Source: Maylandia zebra
Taxonomy: Eukaryota > Chordata > Actinopteri > Cichliformes > Cichlidae
Direction of reading: 5' to 3'
Length of the DNA stretch: 64,000 nucleotides
Assembly (NCBI RefSeq): GCF_041146795.1
Contig: NC_135172.1
Coordinates: 34,829,623-34,893,622 of the forward strand
Numbering within the stretch: position 1 is the stretch's first letter; each line of letters begins with the position of its first letter. Under the pieces are notes generated by a model, which worked only from the letters and a program-made list of their open reading frames with translations, did not search any database and was not told the DNA's origin. Both the position numbers and the translations under genes were made by a program. Shown piece after piece: positions 1 to 10,694 of the stretch.

Positions 1-283
1 ACTGTGCTGAGTCTCATTGAGTGATAAGATCCAGTCCTTCACTGATAGCACAAAAAAAGAAAAATCCAACAACAGGAATAGTAGAAATCCCATAAGCAAC
101 AAGAGAAGCTAACGAGGAACTGATAAAGGCAAAGGAGTGTAGGAGCTCCACATGGGATGTTTCTTGACAGAAGAGCCTTAACATGAACACAAAGGCATGT
201 ACGTCAGGGTCCAATATAGGGCTCAGGGCCAAACAGTGAGAGAACACTTGCTGACCGTTGGGAGATATAACCAACATGCCATC

Positions 284-3200
284 TCACTGTGGTTTGATGA
301 GAGTGGAATTACAGGCAGCACAAACAAACACTGTCTCTCTCTGTGCTTCTGGAGCTGAGGATGAAATAATAAAAGACAGCGGCTTTAACTCAAAGAACAG
401 ATGAATAAAACTAACAGAAACAGAATTGTGTGATATGATGCAAATATTTTAACGATACTGCTTCTCACCTGTTGCCCCCATAACAGATTTCAGCACCTTA
501 AAGGAACAGCATCGAGAGCAGAAGCTGTTGCCACAGTTACTGCAGTTTCTCTGCAATAAAAACAGACAGTGGGTTAGAGCTCATCCCAACAGAAAAATAG
601 GATAAAATTAACCATGATGACGACGTGATGCCTAAATATATCCCAAATTCTTGCCACAAGGTTTCAGTCTCACCCTTTTCTTCAGAACTGAGAAGACGGC
701 ATTGCAGCTCGAACAGTTGCCTTTGGAGACAGAAAGAAACAGCCAAGAATAGAGCTGTAAGTCTTAGAAAATCTACCGTGTCATCACCGAGCTATAAATA
801 AGAGGGTTGAAATCAGTGGAGGATTCGCTGACCTGTGACGGTTGCGGGATAGCGTTTACGCAGTTTCTCTGTCAGTTTAGACACTTTGCTGCGTATTGGT
901 TCATTTCGGCTTAGAAGACCATTTTCAGAGATAGTGTCATACTCGGGAGCTCCAAGGGATCCATCATCATCCTCCTTAGGGAGACGAAGAGGAGTGAGAT
1001 ACATAGAAAAAACAAATGGTTTTTTTTAATATAACGTCTAAGCTTTTGAAGTGTAAAGAAGCCAGGAAACAAATTAAACATTAACAGAGGAGAAACTAGA
1101 ATTAAAAATAAATCAGGTAGTCTGACTAATAGCTGTTTGATGAATAAGCTAAGCATGATGATCACAACAACTACGACTACTAGGATGATTATGAAGGTGG
1201 AGAATACATTTCAAAGAACATGCATTCACGCACTTGCTGTACTTAATTTATCTGCCAAACATGAGGACCGCAACCTCCATAAGAGCAAAAGCAGAAATAT
1301 TAAAGAAATTAAATGTTGTTAATCTCTCTTAACTCTTAATATTCAATATAACTAGGATGTGATAAAGGTACCAACTGTCTGTGAACCAAGGGCTACCAAG
1401 TAAGGTTAGCACAACCTACTCCACTACAAATGTGATCCACTACACTGAGTGACAGCAATGACACAGAACCAAATGAACAGAGTGTAGGAGGACAAACAGA
1501 ATGAAGATATTAGTTGTCATGTGTTAAAAGCTTTTCTTGTTAAAGAATATAAAACTATTCTTTAATAAGAATAACACGTATCCAACTTCAGCAAAAAATA
1601 AAGACTTGGAGAGAGGAGGATAACTTCTTTCTTCCCTGCAGTTAATGGAACAGTTTAGGATTTTAGCAAATAAGTGTATCCATTTATTTGATGAACAAAT
1701 TCATGTACAGATAAGTCAGGTGTAATGGACCTTGTTGACTAATATTGGCCACTAAATTTGACAACATATTTTTTTTATTTAAAGTTTTATGTCACAAGAG
1801 CTAATAGATTTTAAACGCACTTTTGGTGTTTAACTAAATCCCTCACCACAAGGGGGCAGCATTTTACCAGTCCTGAAACGTTTTTGGGTCTTTGCTTCTG
1901 TTCTTTAAACGTTTTAAAAGACATTTCTTTTTAGCTCTAACCCCATTTCCCCTATTATGAATAACAATGTGTGTTTTTAAAATAAAAGGTTCATCGCTAC
2001 TCATTCTTGACTGAGTCTTGTCGTGCAGACTGGTGTTACACAAAAGAACACCCTGGAGCTAGTGTTCAGCTGATTTCTCTTAAAATATTTTGGACAGAAA
2101 GTCACAGGCAATTATTCACATTCTGTTGATAGAATTCGTTCAGTCTGGGGATTTAATATAGTAAAGATTTGTTTGTTGCGTAAAGCATGATGGTGATCAT
2201 GCTGAATAATAATGATACAAATATTCTGTGTAATGGAACCACTGGAGGCAACAATTATGGGCATGTTATTTATAGCATTATTGCTGCCACACAACTCCTG
2301 CCAAGGTGAATGGATGGATGGATGGATGGACTGGCAGTAGGGATGAACAGTGAAATCACTTACCACCAAAACCAATGGGGTTTCCTTGTCAGGCAACAAA
2401 ACAAGAGATGAGAAAAACGTTACCTAAAAGTACTAATATTCAGTGTTACTATCCGTGACCACACCTAAAACTGCGCTTCAAAAAGCAAAGCAAGAACTAA
2501 AGAAAAGGCCATGACGAACTAGCCTCCTCTCAACAAAGGAGAGAACACTTACCTGTGTTGAAACTGAATTTTCCTGAGTTAGGAGGATAGCAGAGGGAAA
2601 AAACACTAATAAAGACAGGAGGTATGTCAGCAACAAAGGCTTCCTCCTCCCTAACAGTTACCGGCAAGCTCAAACTGAACTTCTTAATTTTTTTTATTAT
2701 TTTGCAAGACAAAAATTTATAGAATTCACCATCCAAATTTGTTTCCCCCTACATCTATATATTACATGAAAAGTTAAGCTAATGAATGACTCCAGTTTAC
2801 TGAAGATTTCAGTAGAAATTACTTATCTCAGCAAAAGAAGAAAGGAATGAAAGATAAAACTTCTCCCATTCTTTACACCATTTCGGTTGCTGTCAGGGTG
2901 AACCAAGTGGAACACACTTGGCCTTTTTGCTCCACCTATGAGTGTAAATCTGGGTCAAATCAGCTACAAGAGTTGGGAGTTCGCCTTGTAATCGGAAGGT
3001 TGCCGGTTCGAGCCCCGGCTTGGACAGTCTTGGTCGTTGTGTCCTTGGGCAAGACACTTCACCCGTTGCTTACTGGTGGTGGTCAGAGGGCCCGGTGGCG
3101 CCAGTGTCCGGCAGCCTCGCCTCTGTCAGTGCGCCCCAGGGTGGCTGTGGCTACAATGTAGCTTGCCATCACCAGTGTGTGAATGTGTGCGTGAATGGGT

Positions 3201-6200
3201 GGATGACTGGATATGTAAAGCGCTTTGGGGTCCTTAGGGACTAGTAAAGCGCTATATAAATACAGGCCATTTACCATAAATTCACTGCTTCCAACTTGGC
3301 CAGACAATAAATGGCAGTAACCATTTTTTCTAGTATAACTTTGGCAAGAAAACAAATTAAAATACTACAGAAACATATTTTATGATTACTTAAACTAGAA
3401 AGATTTATGAAATTGGACATCACATTAGACATTATAAGGAAGAAGTTATAATACTGCAGACATCTGAGAATTACAACTGCATAGAAGTAACATACAAATG
3501 TAATTTAAAAGAACATCCTAAAGTGTAAGTGTTCCGTTTACCTCAATGGCATCTTTAAATTCATCATCAGGCTCAGCTTCCTCAGCTTCTTCTACACTGC
3601 CAGGGGACAGATCCTGTTGTGACAAAACACAAAACAACATCTGAGCACTTGTTTACTTAACTCCTGAAACACAGCTGATCCCAGAGTGAGCACCCAGGAC
3701 AGCTGTTAAACTGTGGTATGGTCAAGAGATCTGAAATCGGGATCACACATGAATGTAACGGGTGAAGTTTTCACTCTGGAATTCCACAGATCAATGTGAT
3801 CCCCAGTCCGTGACTTTGCTGGAGTAAAAATCCTAACACAGAAAGACACAGAGGGCATGAAAGGAAAATGATGGATGGACTGTTTATCCCATGCTCTCAG
3901 TGTAAGAAGCTTTCAGCTGTATTTGGTTTTAATATAAATCACAGCAAATAATCCTTCAGTGTAAGTCGTATCAGACCGTATAAACTTTTGTCCTCCGTGC
4001 TTCTGTCTCTCACCTCTAGACTGGTTGGTGTGGGGGTCCTCTCCAATAAATTGCCTTGTTCTTGTTCTTCACACGCCCCTTCTGAAGTCTGTGTCTTGCT
4101 CATGTGGAACAGTTTCTTAAGCTCTAATAAAACTGAAACAGATTAACAGACCATCGACTGCATTTATAAAGATGGATGTAGCCACCTAAAGGTCGTTCAC
4201 TGGATTGTGGACTACCCTTTTTAAAGTCTCAAATTCAGTCACCATCTTACTTTTTAACCATAATTAAATGAGAATGTATTGTATGGAATGACCATGTACT
4301 ACTATTGTATTTTATTACTGTTTTTAGAGCCAGGCTCTAGAGGCCGTTTGAAGATCTGCAGTTTTTAACGCTTCAGTGTTAGTTTTATTTTTCAGCCTTT
4401 TCCAAACTAACCTCTGCAGAAGTCTCTGTTCCACAGAAACATGACACTGTTGAGTCCAGCTAGCACCCAGGCCACCGGAGCAACATAGAGTAGACACACC
4501 ACGATTAATATCCCTCCATAGAACCTGGAGGTGGAACATTTTGAGAAGTCACATTAAAACTATGTGAGCGATTGATCAGCAACAGAATTCTTTGTTAAGT
4601 TCACATTTGACATTTTAAACCGTGACTACTGACACACATCTGAATATCTTGTTACTATCGGCAACAACAGAAGAGATCAGTACAGTAGAGCTTGTTAAAA
4701 CATATACATTTCATTCACATGCATGAGCTGAACTGATGTTATCATGAGCGCCGGCTGTTGAGCAATAATGACTCAGCTATAAGCAAAAAGAATGTGCGTG
4801 TGTGTAAAAGAGAGAGACCACAGATGCAGACCTTGATGACTTGGTGTGATTATCCCAGTACAAGACTTTATAAGCAGCTTCTGCTGACTGACAGGCAGAG
4901 GACAGCATGTCATCCAGCTGCTTCAACCTGGTGAAGGCAAATGAGACCCACAAATAAAGGGTGAACAAATACATTTCAATCGATTTGCAAATACATACCA
5001 TGAACAAATACTCAGAAATGCACCGATAGCTACAGTTTATAAACTGCTTAAAAAATAAAAATAAAAAAGGAAGAAGAAACTGACTTCCTCCATCTTCTTT
5101 ATCAGTGTTTGCCTGAAACTTAATCTTTAAATTGGATATTTTAAAATCGTATGAAACAATGAATATGCCGGTAGCAGGTAGGACTCTAAGTCAATATTGT
5201 GTGATGAGAGACACATTCAAGTTTATAATAGTTTGGAAATAATGACAGTTTCACTCCGATCAACAATTGTGGGATGCATTACATTTTATAAATGTAAAGT
5301 TAACAACTCTACAGGACAACTAAGCATTTCCTCAAAGGTTTTTCCTCCAAACACGAGCCAAGTGTTTGCTGACATCTTCCATGTCAACTACAGGCAACCA
5401 TGGCAACCTGCTAATAACCAAAGCAATTGAAAAGAGGTTTTTGATGCATCGCTGTAAACCTCTCTACAACCAATTTCACCTAGTGACTGCCAGCAACCTC
5501 AAGCAATTGCTCACAAATCAGCAAGGGAATATACTTTTTTCCCCCCTAGCGACCAGTGGTTGCCAGGGGGTCACCTAAAGGTCTCTAAACCTTCCAATTG
5601 GGACCTTAGCTTTTTGAAACCAGAGTTTATAAGTATAGAGTGCATCAAACATTGAAAGCATACTCTGCTTAACTTCTTTCTGCACATTACGGGGGACCAT
5701 AATTTACAAAATGAACATAATGTTGGATTCAGTAAAACCTGAAAGAAGTGTCTCAGACTCTAAACATACTAGTAACAAGTATACTATGGGCATGGATCAA
5801 GTGAGCTGAGGGCTCTGGACTTTGTTTTTGACAACCACAGGTTGTCTCTGCTGGCCTTTTAAACGAAAGCAGGTTTAAAGCAGCTCCACACTGACTTCAT
5901 TTTTTTAGATTGGACGCTACATGCTAATAGTTTAAGACATTAAATGCATAATTTGCCTTACAGGTCTTTGACTTCCAACATGGCCTCCTGTTTGGTGAGA
6001 TGAATGATCTGCAAGTCTCTGCGATACACAGCATGAAAGCGACGCTTCTGAAGCTCATCGTCTGAGGCTCTGCCCCTACACCTGTCCTGCAGGTAACCCA
6101 GGGCAGCCGGCAAAGATACTGCTGCTAAACTCACAGTGAACCAACCAACTGATGTCAGAAGAGGGAGACAGAAAAAAACAACATAGTAAATTATTCAAAG

Positions 6201-6671
6201 GGCAACAATAAGGCTGAATAAGGCTGTGTAATGGTTCCTCCTACCTTCATTAACTGTGCAGAAGAAGACATTGAGGAAAATACAAACAAGCAGAGAACAC
6301 AGTGGCATCTTCCACCTGAGAGATTAAAAAAAAAGATCATAATGAATACTGCAATATAAATATGTAGCTCTGTGATTACTATGAAAAAGCAGTTATGTGA
6401 TATTCATACAGGGTACAGAAAGCACAAATACACACCCGAGCAGGAAGCGAATGAGCTCCACTGTATCTGTAACCGGTTCTAGATATAGAGCCATCCTCTT
6501 ATAGGACAAAACCATGTTGAGGAGGTCAAAGTTTGGTGTACTGCGAGGGCTTCCCAACTCAGAGGCATCTGAAGACCCAGGGGCTTCTTTAGACAATGTG
6601 TGCACCAGCTCCCCCCGATCCCCTGTGCCCTGTGAGGGGTCTTGGAATGATCCAGTACTGTGCAAAGCCAT
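284..6671 (-). CDS. zfyve27: Protrudin, FYVE-domain ER membrane protein, 12 coding exons
   Basis: Coding exons in gene order: 6671-6436, 6315-6245, 6148-5962, 4927-4832, 4524-4412, 4132-4014, 3613-3542, 2384-2364, 974-833, 720-674, 550-469, 354-284. All junctions are GT-AG, the phases agree, and the total is 418 aa (human about 411). Residues 1-78 are the soluble N-terminus with the family motif LSYKRMALYLEP. Hydrophobic segments lie near 80-122 and a hairpin near 197-230. An acidic stretch ends in the FFAT-like core EFKDAIE (292-298). The C-terminal FYVE-type zinc domain (about 353-418) shows CSSC, CSNCG, CSRCC and CAAC cysteine pairs. Protrudin sits in ER membranes, binds VAP through FFAT and promotes endosome transport and neurite growth (family knowledge). 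ATG 6671 is two bases inside its exon and matches the family start. The polyA site is probably left of the window. Confidence 0.95.
1845..1860 (+). promoter_or_regulatory. Candidate CTCF-binding motif in a zfyve27 intron
   Basis: The string ACCACAAGGGGGCAGC matches the CTCF core consensus (CCAC, any base, AGGGGGCAG). It lies in the intron between the microexon and the 142-nt exon of zfyve27. This is motif evidence only. Confidence 0.4.
2364..2384 (-). other. zfyve27: 21-nt microexon of zfyve27 (protrudin-L type)
   Basis: An AG acceptor at 2386-2385 and a GTAAGT donor from 2363 enclose exactly 21 nt encoding ETPLVLV. It is in phase 0 on both sides, so it can be skipped without a frameshift. 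It corresponds to human ETHLVVL, the insert that distinguishes neuronal protrudin-L. A TGC triplet lies 9-11 nt upstream of the exon, where SRRM4-type regulators bind (family knowledge). The inserted residues directly follow the FFAT-like core EFKDAIE encoded by the previous exon. Confidence 0.85.
2964..3277 (+). mobile_element. tRNA-derived SINE, 5'-truncated, in a zfyve27 intron
   Basis: The B box (GGTTCGAGCCC) lies near 3005. A teleost SINE body follows (TCCTTGGGCAAGACACTTCACCC), then the tail region AAAGCGCTTTGGGG and AAAGCGCTATATAAATAC. The outermost tRNA-like head is missing compared with the copy at 13156-13467; the two are otherwise almost identical, so both look fairly young. It lies antisense to the host gene. 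Cichlid AFC-like SINEs have this layout (from memory). Confidence 0.8.
5380..5590. repeat. Probable decayed interspersed repeat
   Basis: The stretch contains clustered GGCAACC/GGTTGCC words and the phrase GCGACCAGTGGTTGCCAGGGGGTCACCTA, written here only to show its inverted GGTTGC-type words; such phrases recur in teleost repeats. Boundaries and family are uncertain. It lies in a zfyve27 intron. Confidence 0.3.
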
Positions 6672-8072
6672 CCCTGGACAGAATGAGGGACAGACGACAA
6701 GCAGGATTCAGGTGTTGAGTAACTTCGAAAGCAAAAATGCATCTGCTGTGATAATATTACCAACTGTCTAGAGCTTCAACAATAGAAATTTTGTAAACCC
6801 TTTTGAATTACTGAAATTTCATCTTCTTACAAATAAAGACAAACATAAACTGATAACACAAAAAAAAAGTCTTACAAAAAGTCCAAGCTGAGAAAAGTAA
6901 CAGGCCTCGAGTTTCCTATATCTTAGAATCTCTTTTAGCAAAAACGTACATCAGATCTTTTTAGGCTTTATAGAGGATTTTCAACATTTTCCATCATGCA
7001 TCAACCTTAAGCAGTTGTGTTAAGGTTAGGACTCTGACATGACTATTCCAAAAACATGAATTTTTTTTCTTTTTAAACTATCGTGTTGTCGATTTACTTG
7101 TGCACTTTGGTCACTTTGTAGTTGTGGCACTCTACTCCTGAGATAGCAAAGCAGCCCCAAACCACAATCCGTCCACCACTCTTTCAGTTTTAGAGCTGGT
7201 AGACAGTACTGTTCTAAAATTCACAAATACAGAGTTGTGTGTTTTAAATAGAAAAATGGACTTCTTTGTCATCTGTCCACAAAACATAATCTCAGAAGTC
7301 ATTGCAAACCTGAAACACACTAAAATGCTTCCTTCCATTAATACTACTCTTATTTGGTGTTTTGAATGAACAAAAATTCTGATACTTGGAGAGATTTTTA
7401 CTCTTTGTTGAGTTCATCAAGCTGAACTCAGTTTTGCTCAATATTAATTGTATCTCTCAATAAGCGTATTAGTGTAACCCTCCACAGCAGTCCCTGTTTC
7501 TTCTGTGACCCCCTTGAGAAAATTAACTGCTTTAGTGAGATTAACACCAGTGCTTGATTTGTTCAATTTGTAGATAGTCTGCCTCGTTATGACCAACCAC
7601 GTTTTCAGAGACGCTTTTGTTGGCTTTTCCGGGGTCTATTCCTGAGACCTGTGAGAGAAACCCATCATCCAAGCGTTATTGGAAAGAGCGAATTTCTCCA
7701 CTAACCTATTCTTGTGCGCTTTAGTTATATGGAGGATCTCCCATAACCCACGCTTACAGTCTCAACTCCTTTATGCGAGTTGATGAATGAACAAACCTAG
7801 CGTTCAGGTGGATTCCTTCCAAGGGTTACGATATGTTGGTAGCTTTCATGAGGACTACTTATTTCTGATTAATCTATTAAAATCGATTTCTTTATCGTGA
7901 CCATAAGGAGGGAAATCCGGGCTAACTGCTGTGGCCTGCGAGATGCGGTCAAACCGGAAAGTTAACTCAAGTCCTGTGCCGGTGGGAGAGCGCTGTGCTG
8001 TACAATAGCAGCACGACACCGGCATGTCAGCCTTGCTAACACTAGCTACTAAATACGAAGGAGATCATTTAC

Positions 8073-8330
8073 CTCGAGCTCGGTTTCCAACAACAACCAA
8101 CTTATGAGGCGGCGGCGGTGCTGAAAGGAGCTCAGGCGAAACTAGCGAGTCCCACCGATACCATCATCTTCAGCCTGGAGGAAGAAAGAGCCTCCAAATT
8201 CAAGCAGCTCAGTCAACATGGCTCCGGTTGTCCTCCTGCATGAGCACAAACCTGGAACAACGAGGCGATTTCTGAAACTGTCAGCGTGTCGGCATAGAGA
8301 GTCAACCCGCTATTTTGCTTTTTTTGGACC
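8073..8330 (-). promoter_or_regulatory. zfyve27: zfyve27 5' non-coding exon and promoter region
   Basis: On the minus strand a clean donor (GAG then GTAAAT) occurs at 8072, and the coding exon starts at an acceptor CAG just upstream of ATG 6671. The first exon is therefore non-coding and ends at 8073. The upstream sequence is richer in GC and CpG than its surroundings, fitting a housekeeping promoter. The exact transcription start, and so the right-hand limit, is not determinable by eye. Confidence 0.55.
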
Positions 8331-9794
8331 TGCTACCTTTGCCTTGCTAGCTCTGTTCAGCTGCGAGAGCGTCTGCTTCCTCGTTTAATCCAGGCCTGAT
8401 AATTGATAACAGAAAATGGTCAATGGCAGGTGTCCAAACCAGTCGATCGCAGAGAGACTGATCAGTCAAGTTCCCCCCCCCCCCCCCCCACTTTTTTTTT
8501 TTTTTAAATTAAGAATACTCCTTTGTAAAACAAGAACATAATAAACATTCTTTTATTAGGGTTTTTTTTTTTTTTTTAAAAAAAACAATTATATTTGTTA
8601 ATTTTACCACCATCTGCGCTCTTGGACAATCTTTCCATACATTTCAATTTTATATTGAAAGTAATTTTGTGAGTAATGATGATAATAATAATAATAATAA
8701 TGTCTCTTTGTGACCTTTAAAGCAGAAATTATTCAGACTGTCAGAGTTTTGACTGTTATGATTTATCAGAATAGTTTTCATACCAAAACATCTAATTAAA
8801 GGATGATTTTGCTTTTTTGTTTTTGGAAGGGGGGGGGGGGGCTCCAGTAGATGTGGAAATAGGTTTTTGTTGATTATTAGTGAAAGTAAAACAGTTAAAC
8901 AAAATACACTGATGGAACTACACAAGTTGAAGTCATGTTGAAGTTGAAGTCATGACAAAGTAAAACTCACCTGGTTTAAAGAGCTTCAGTCAGTCCTTGA
9001 CCACACATTTACTGTACAGCAGTTGATGAAGATTAAATAGCAGCTGTGGAATTTAGACTGTTGCTTTAAATCCCAACACACAGGCAGAATGTAATAGAAA
9101 TAACAGAGGAAGCTTAAGTTAAGGTTTTGCAATTTTGCAAAGCTATTCAGCAAAAATGAAGGAGTATCCTTCTGCAAATGAGCAAAGAAAGAAGAAAAAA
9201 GAGGAAGATGATATAAAAGTGTCAGCAAGACAAGTGGAGCAGTTAATAACAATCAAATGAAACACTAAATAATAATAATAATAATAATGGATTGGATTTA
9301 TATAGCGCTTTTCGAGACCCTCAAAGCGCTTTACAATACCACTATTCATTCACTCTCACATTCATACACTGGTGGAGGCAGCTACAGTTGTAGCCACAGC
9401 TGCCCTGGGGCAGACTGACAGAAGCGAGGCTGCCATATCGCGCCATCGGCCCCTCTGGCCAACACCAGTAGGCAAGTAGGGTAAAGTGTCTTGCCCAGGG
9501 ACACAACGACCAGGACAGAGAGCCCAGGGATCGAACCGGCGACCTAACCGGTGAATAACTGAATGCTGCTAGTTTAGTCTGGGAGAGACTTGAATGACAC
9601 ATTATTTCTTTTGTTAACCTTAAACATTAGTTACCTTAGCTTAAAAAAAAAAAAAAAAAAAAAAGATGATAAATAAATAACAAGTTTCAACTTTAATTCA
9701 TTCATTGTTTAGGAAATTGTTTTCGTACAGTTCCCCGTTGTTAACTGAAAAACTCCTCTACTGGGTTAAGATCAGGTGACTGATTAAACAAACA

Positions 9795-9840
<46 letters not shown>

Positions 9841-10694
9841 CACTTTGTGACTTTCTACTTTTAAATACTACTTTTATTAGTCCATATACATTATTTTACA
9901 TAGTGTAGTCGAAATAAGAGACATACAGTAGTACATATGTGAGTCACAGACAATTATAAAAACGGGATTGGCATAAACACATACTGGCTCAACCAGTAGT
10001 TTCTTCAATACCACGAACATAATTAAAATGGCACTTGGAATTACACTGAAAGGCTCCACACACATTTAGTTTTCAGCACTTACTACTGACCTGACATATA
10101 CCGTATGCATTTAAATGTTGACCTCAGTGATCACTGAGCTACAGTTCCTGGAGCTTATTTTCTTTTCACCATGTAATCATAAAAGCATTTAAATTTGTCT
10201 GAGAGTTAGATAGTTTTAGTTTTTGACAGGTGACCTAAGATGCTCGTTGCAGTATCTATAACTTGAGATACTGCTTTGTAAGATTTCTTTTGAAACAACA
10301 GTCTCAAAGGGAAAACCTGGTCTTAAAAAAAAAAAAAAAAAAAAAAAAAGTGGATTGCACAGAGAGACCTCATACTGGTGAGTCATTTCGGGTTATATCA
10401 ATATACAGTAGGGACTGATTATGGCCACTGAGCATGGCGCACCTCAGAAACGTAAATATTTGCGTCCTGTATTGTGAATGTTGCTTGTTTTTAGACATGA
10501 CTCTTCTGAGCGTGCTGTGCCTGTATATCACGTGTGCATGGGAAAATATTAAACGTCTTTCTTTGACATTTTACTCAGCAGAGGCAGGACTGATAGGTGG
10601 CTGCTAACATAAAAATAAAATTTAAACATATTAAGCCTTGCATAAAATCAACTTATGCATATTGCATAACAAAATTCCAATCTCAAGAACCACA
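8331..10694. other. Intergenic stretch, zfyve27 promoter to the zinc-finger gene
   Basis: No coding sequence is recognised. It holds homopolymer and low-complexity runs: poly-C/T 8475-8511, an (ATA)n run near 8681-8702 and another at 9268-9288, poly-A 9642-9664, about 39 A at 9797-9835, and poly-A 10326-10350. An inverted SINE lies at 9285-9547. The zinc-finger 3' UTR probably occupies the right-hand part; a minus-strand AATAAA at about 9871-9876 is the nearest clear candidate signal. Confidence 0.6.
9285..9547 (-). mobile_element. Older tRNA-derived SINE copy, minus strand
   Basis: Read on the minus strand: a B-box-like GGTTCGATCCC, GTGTCCCTGGGCAAGACAC, then AAAGCGCTTTGAGGGTCTCG and GCGCTATATAAATCC, followed by an (ATT)n run. 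The head with the A box is missing. Divergence from the copies at 2964 and 13156 is much larger than theirs from each other, so it is older or a different subfamily. Confidence 0.7.
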
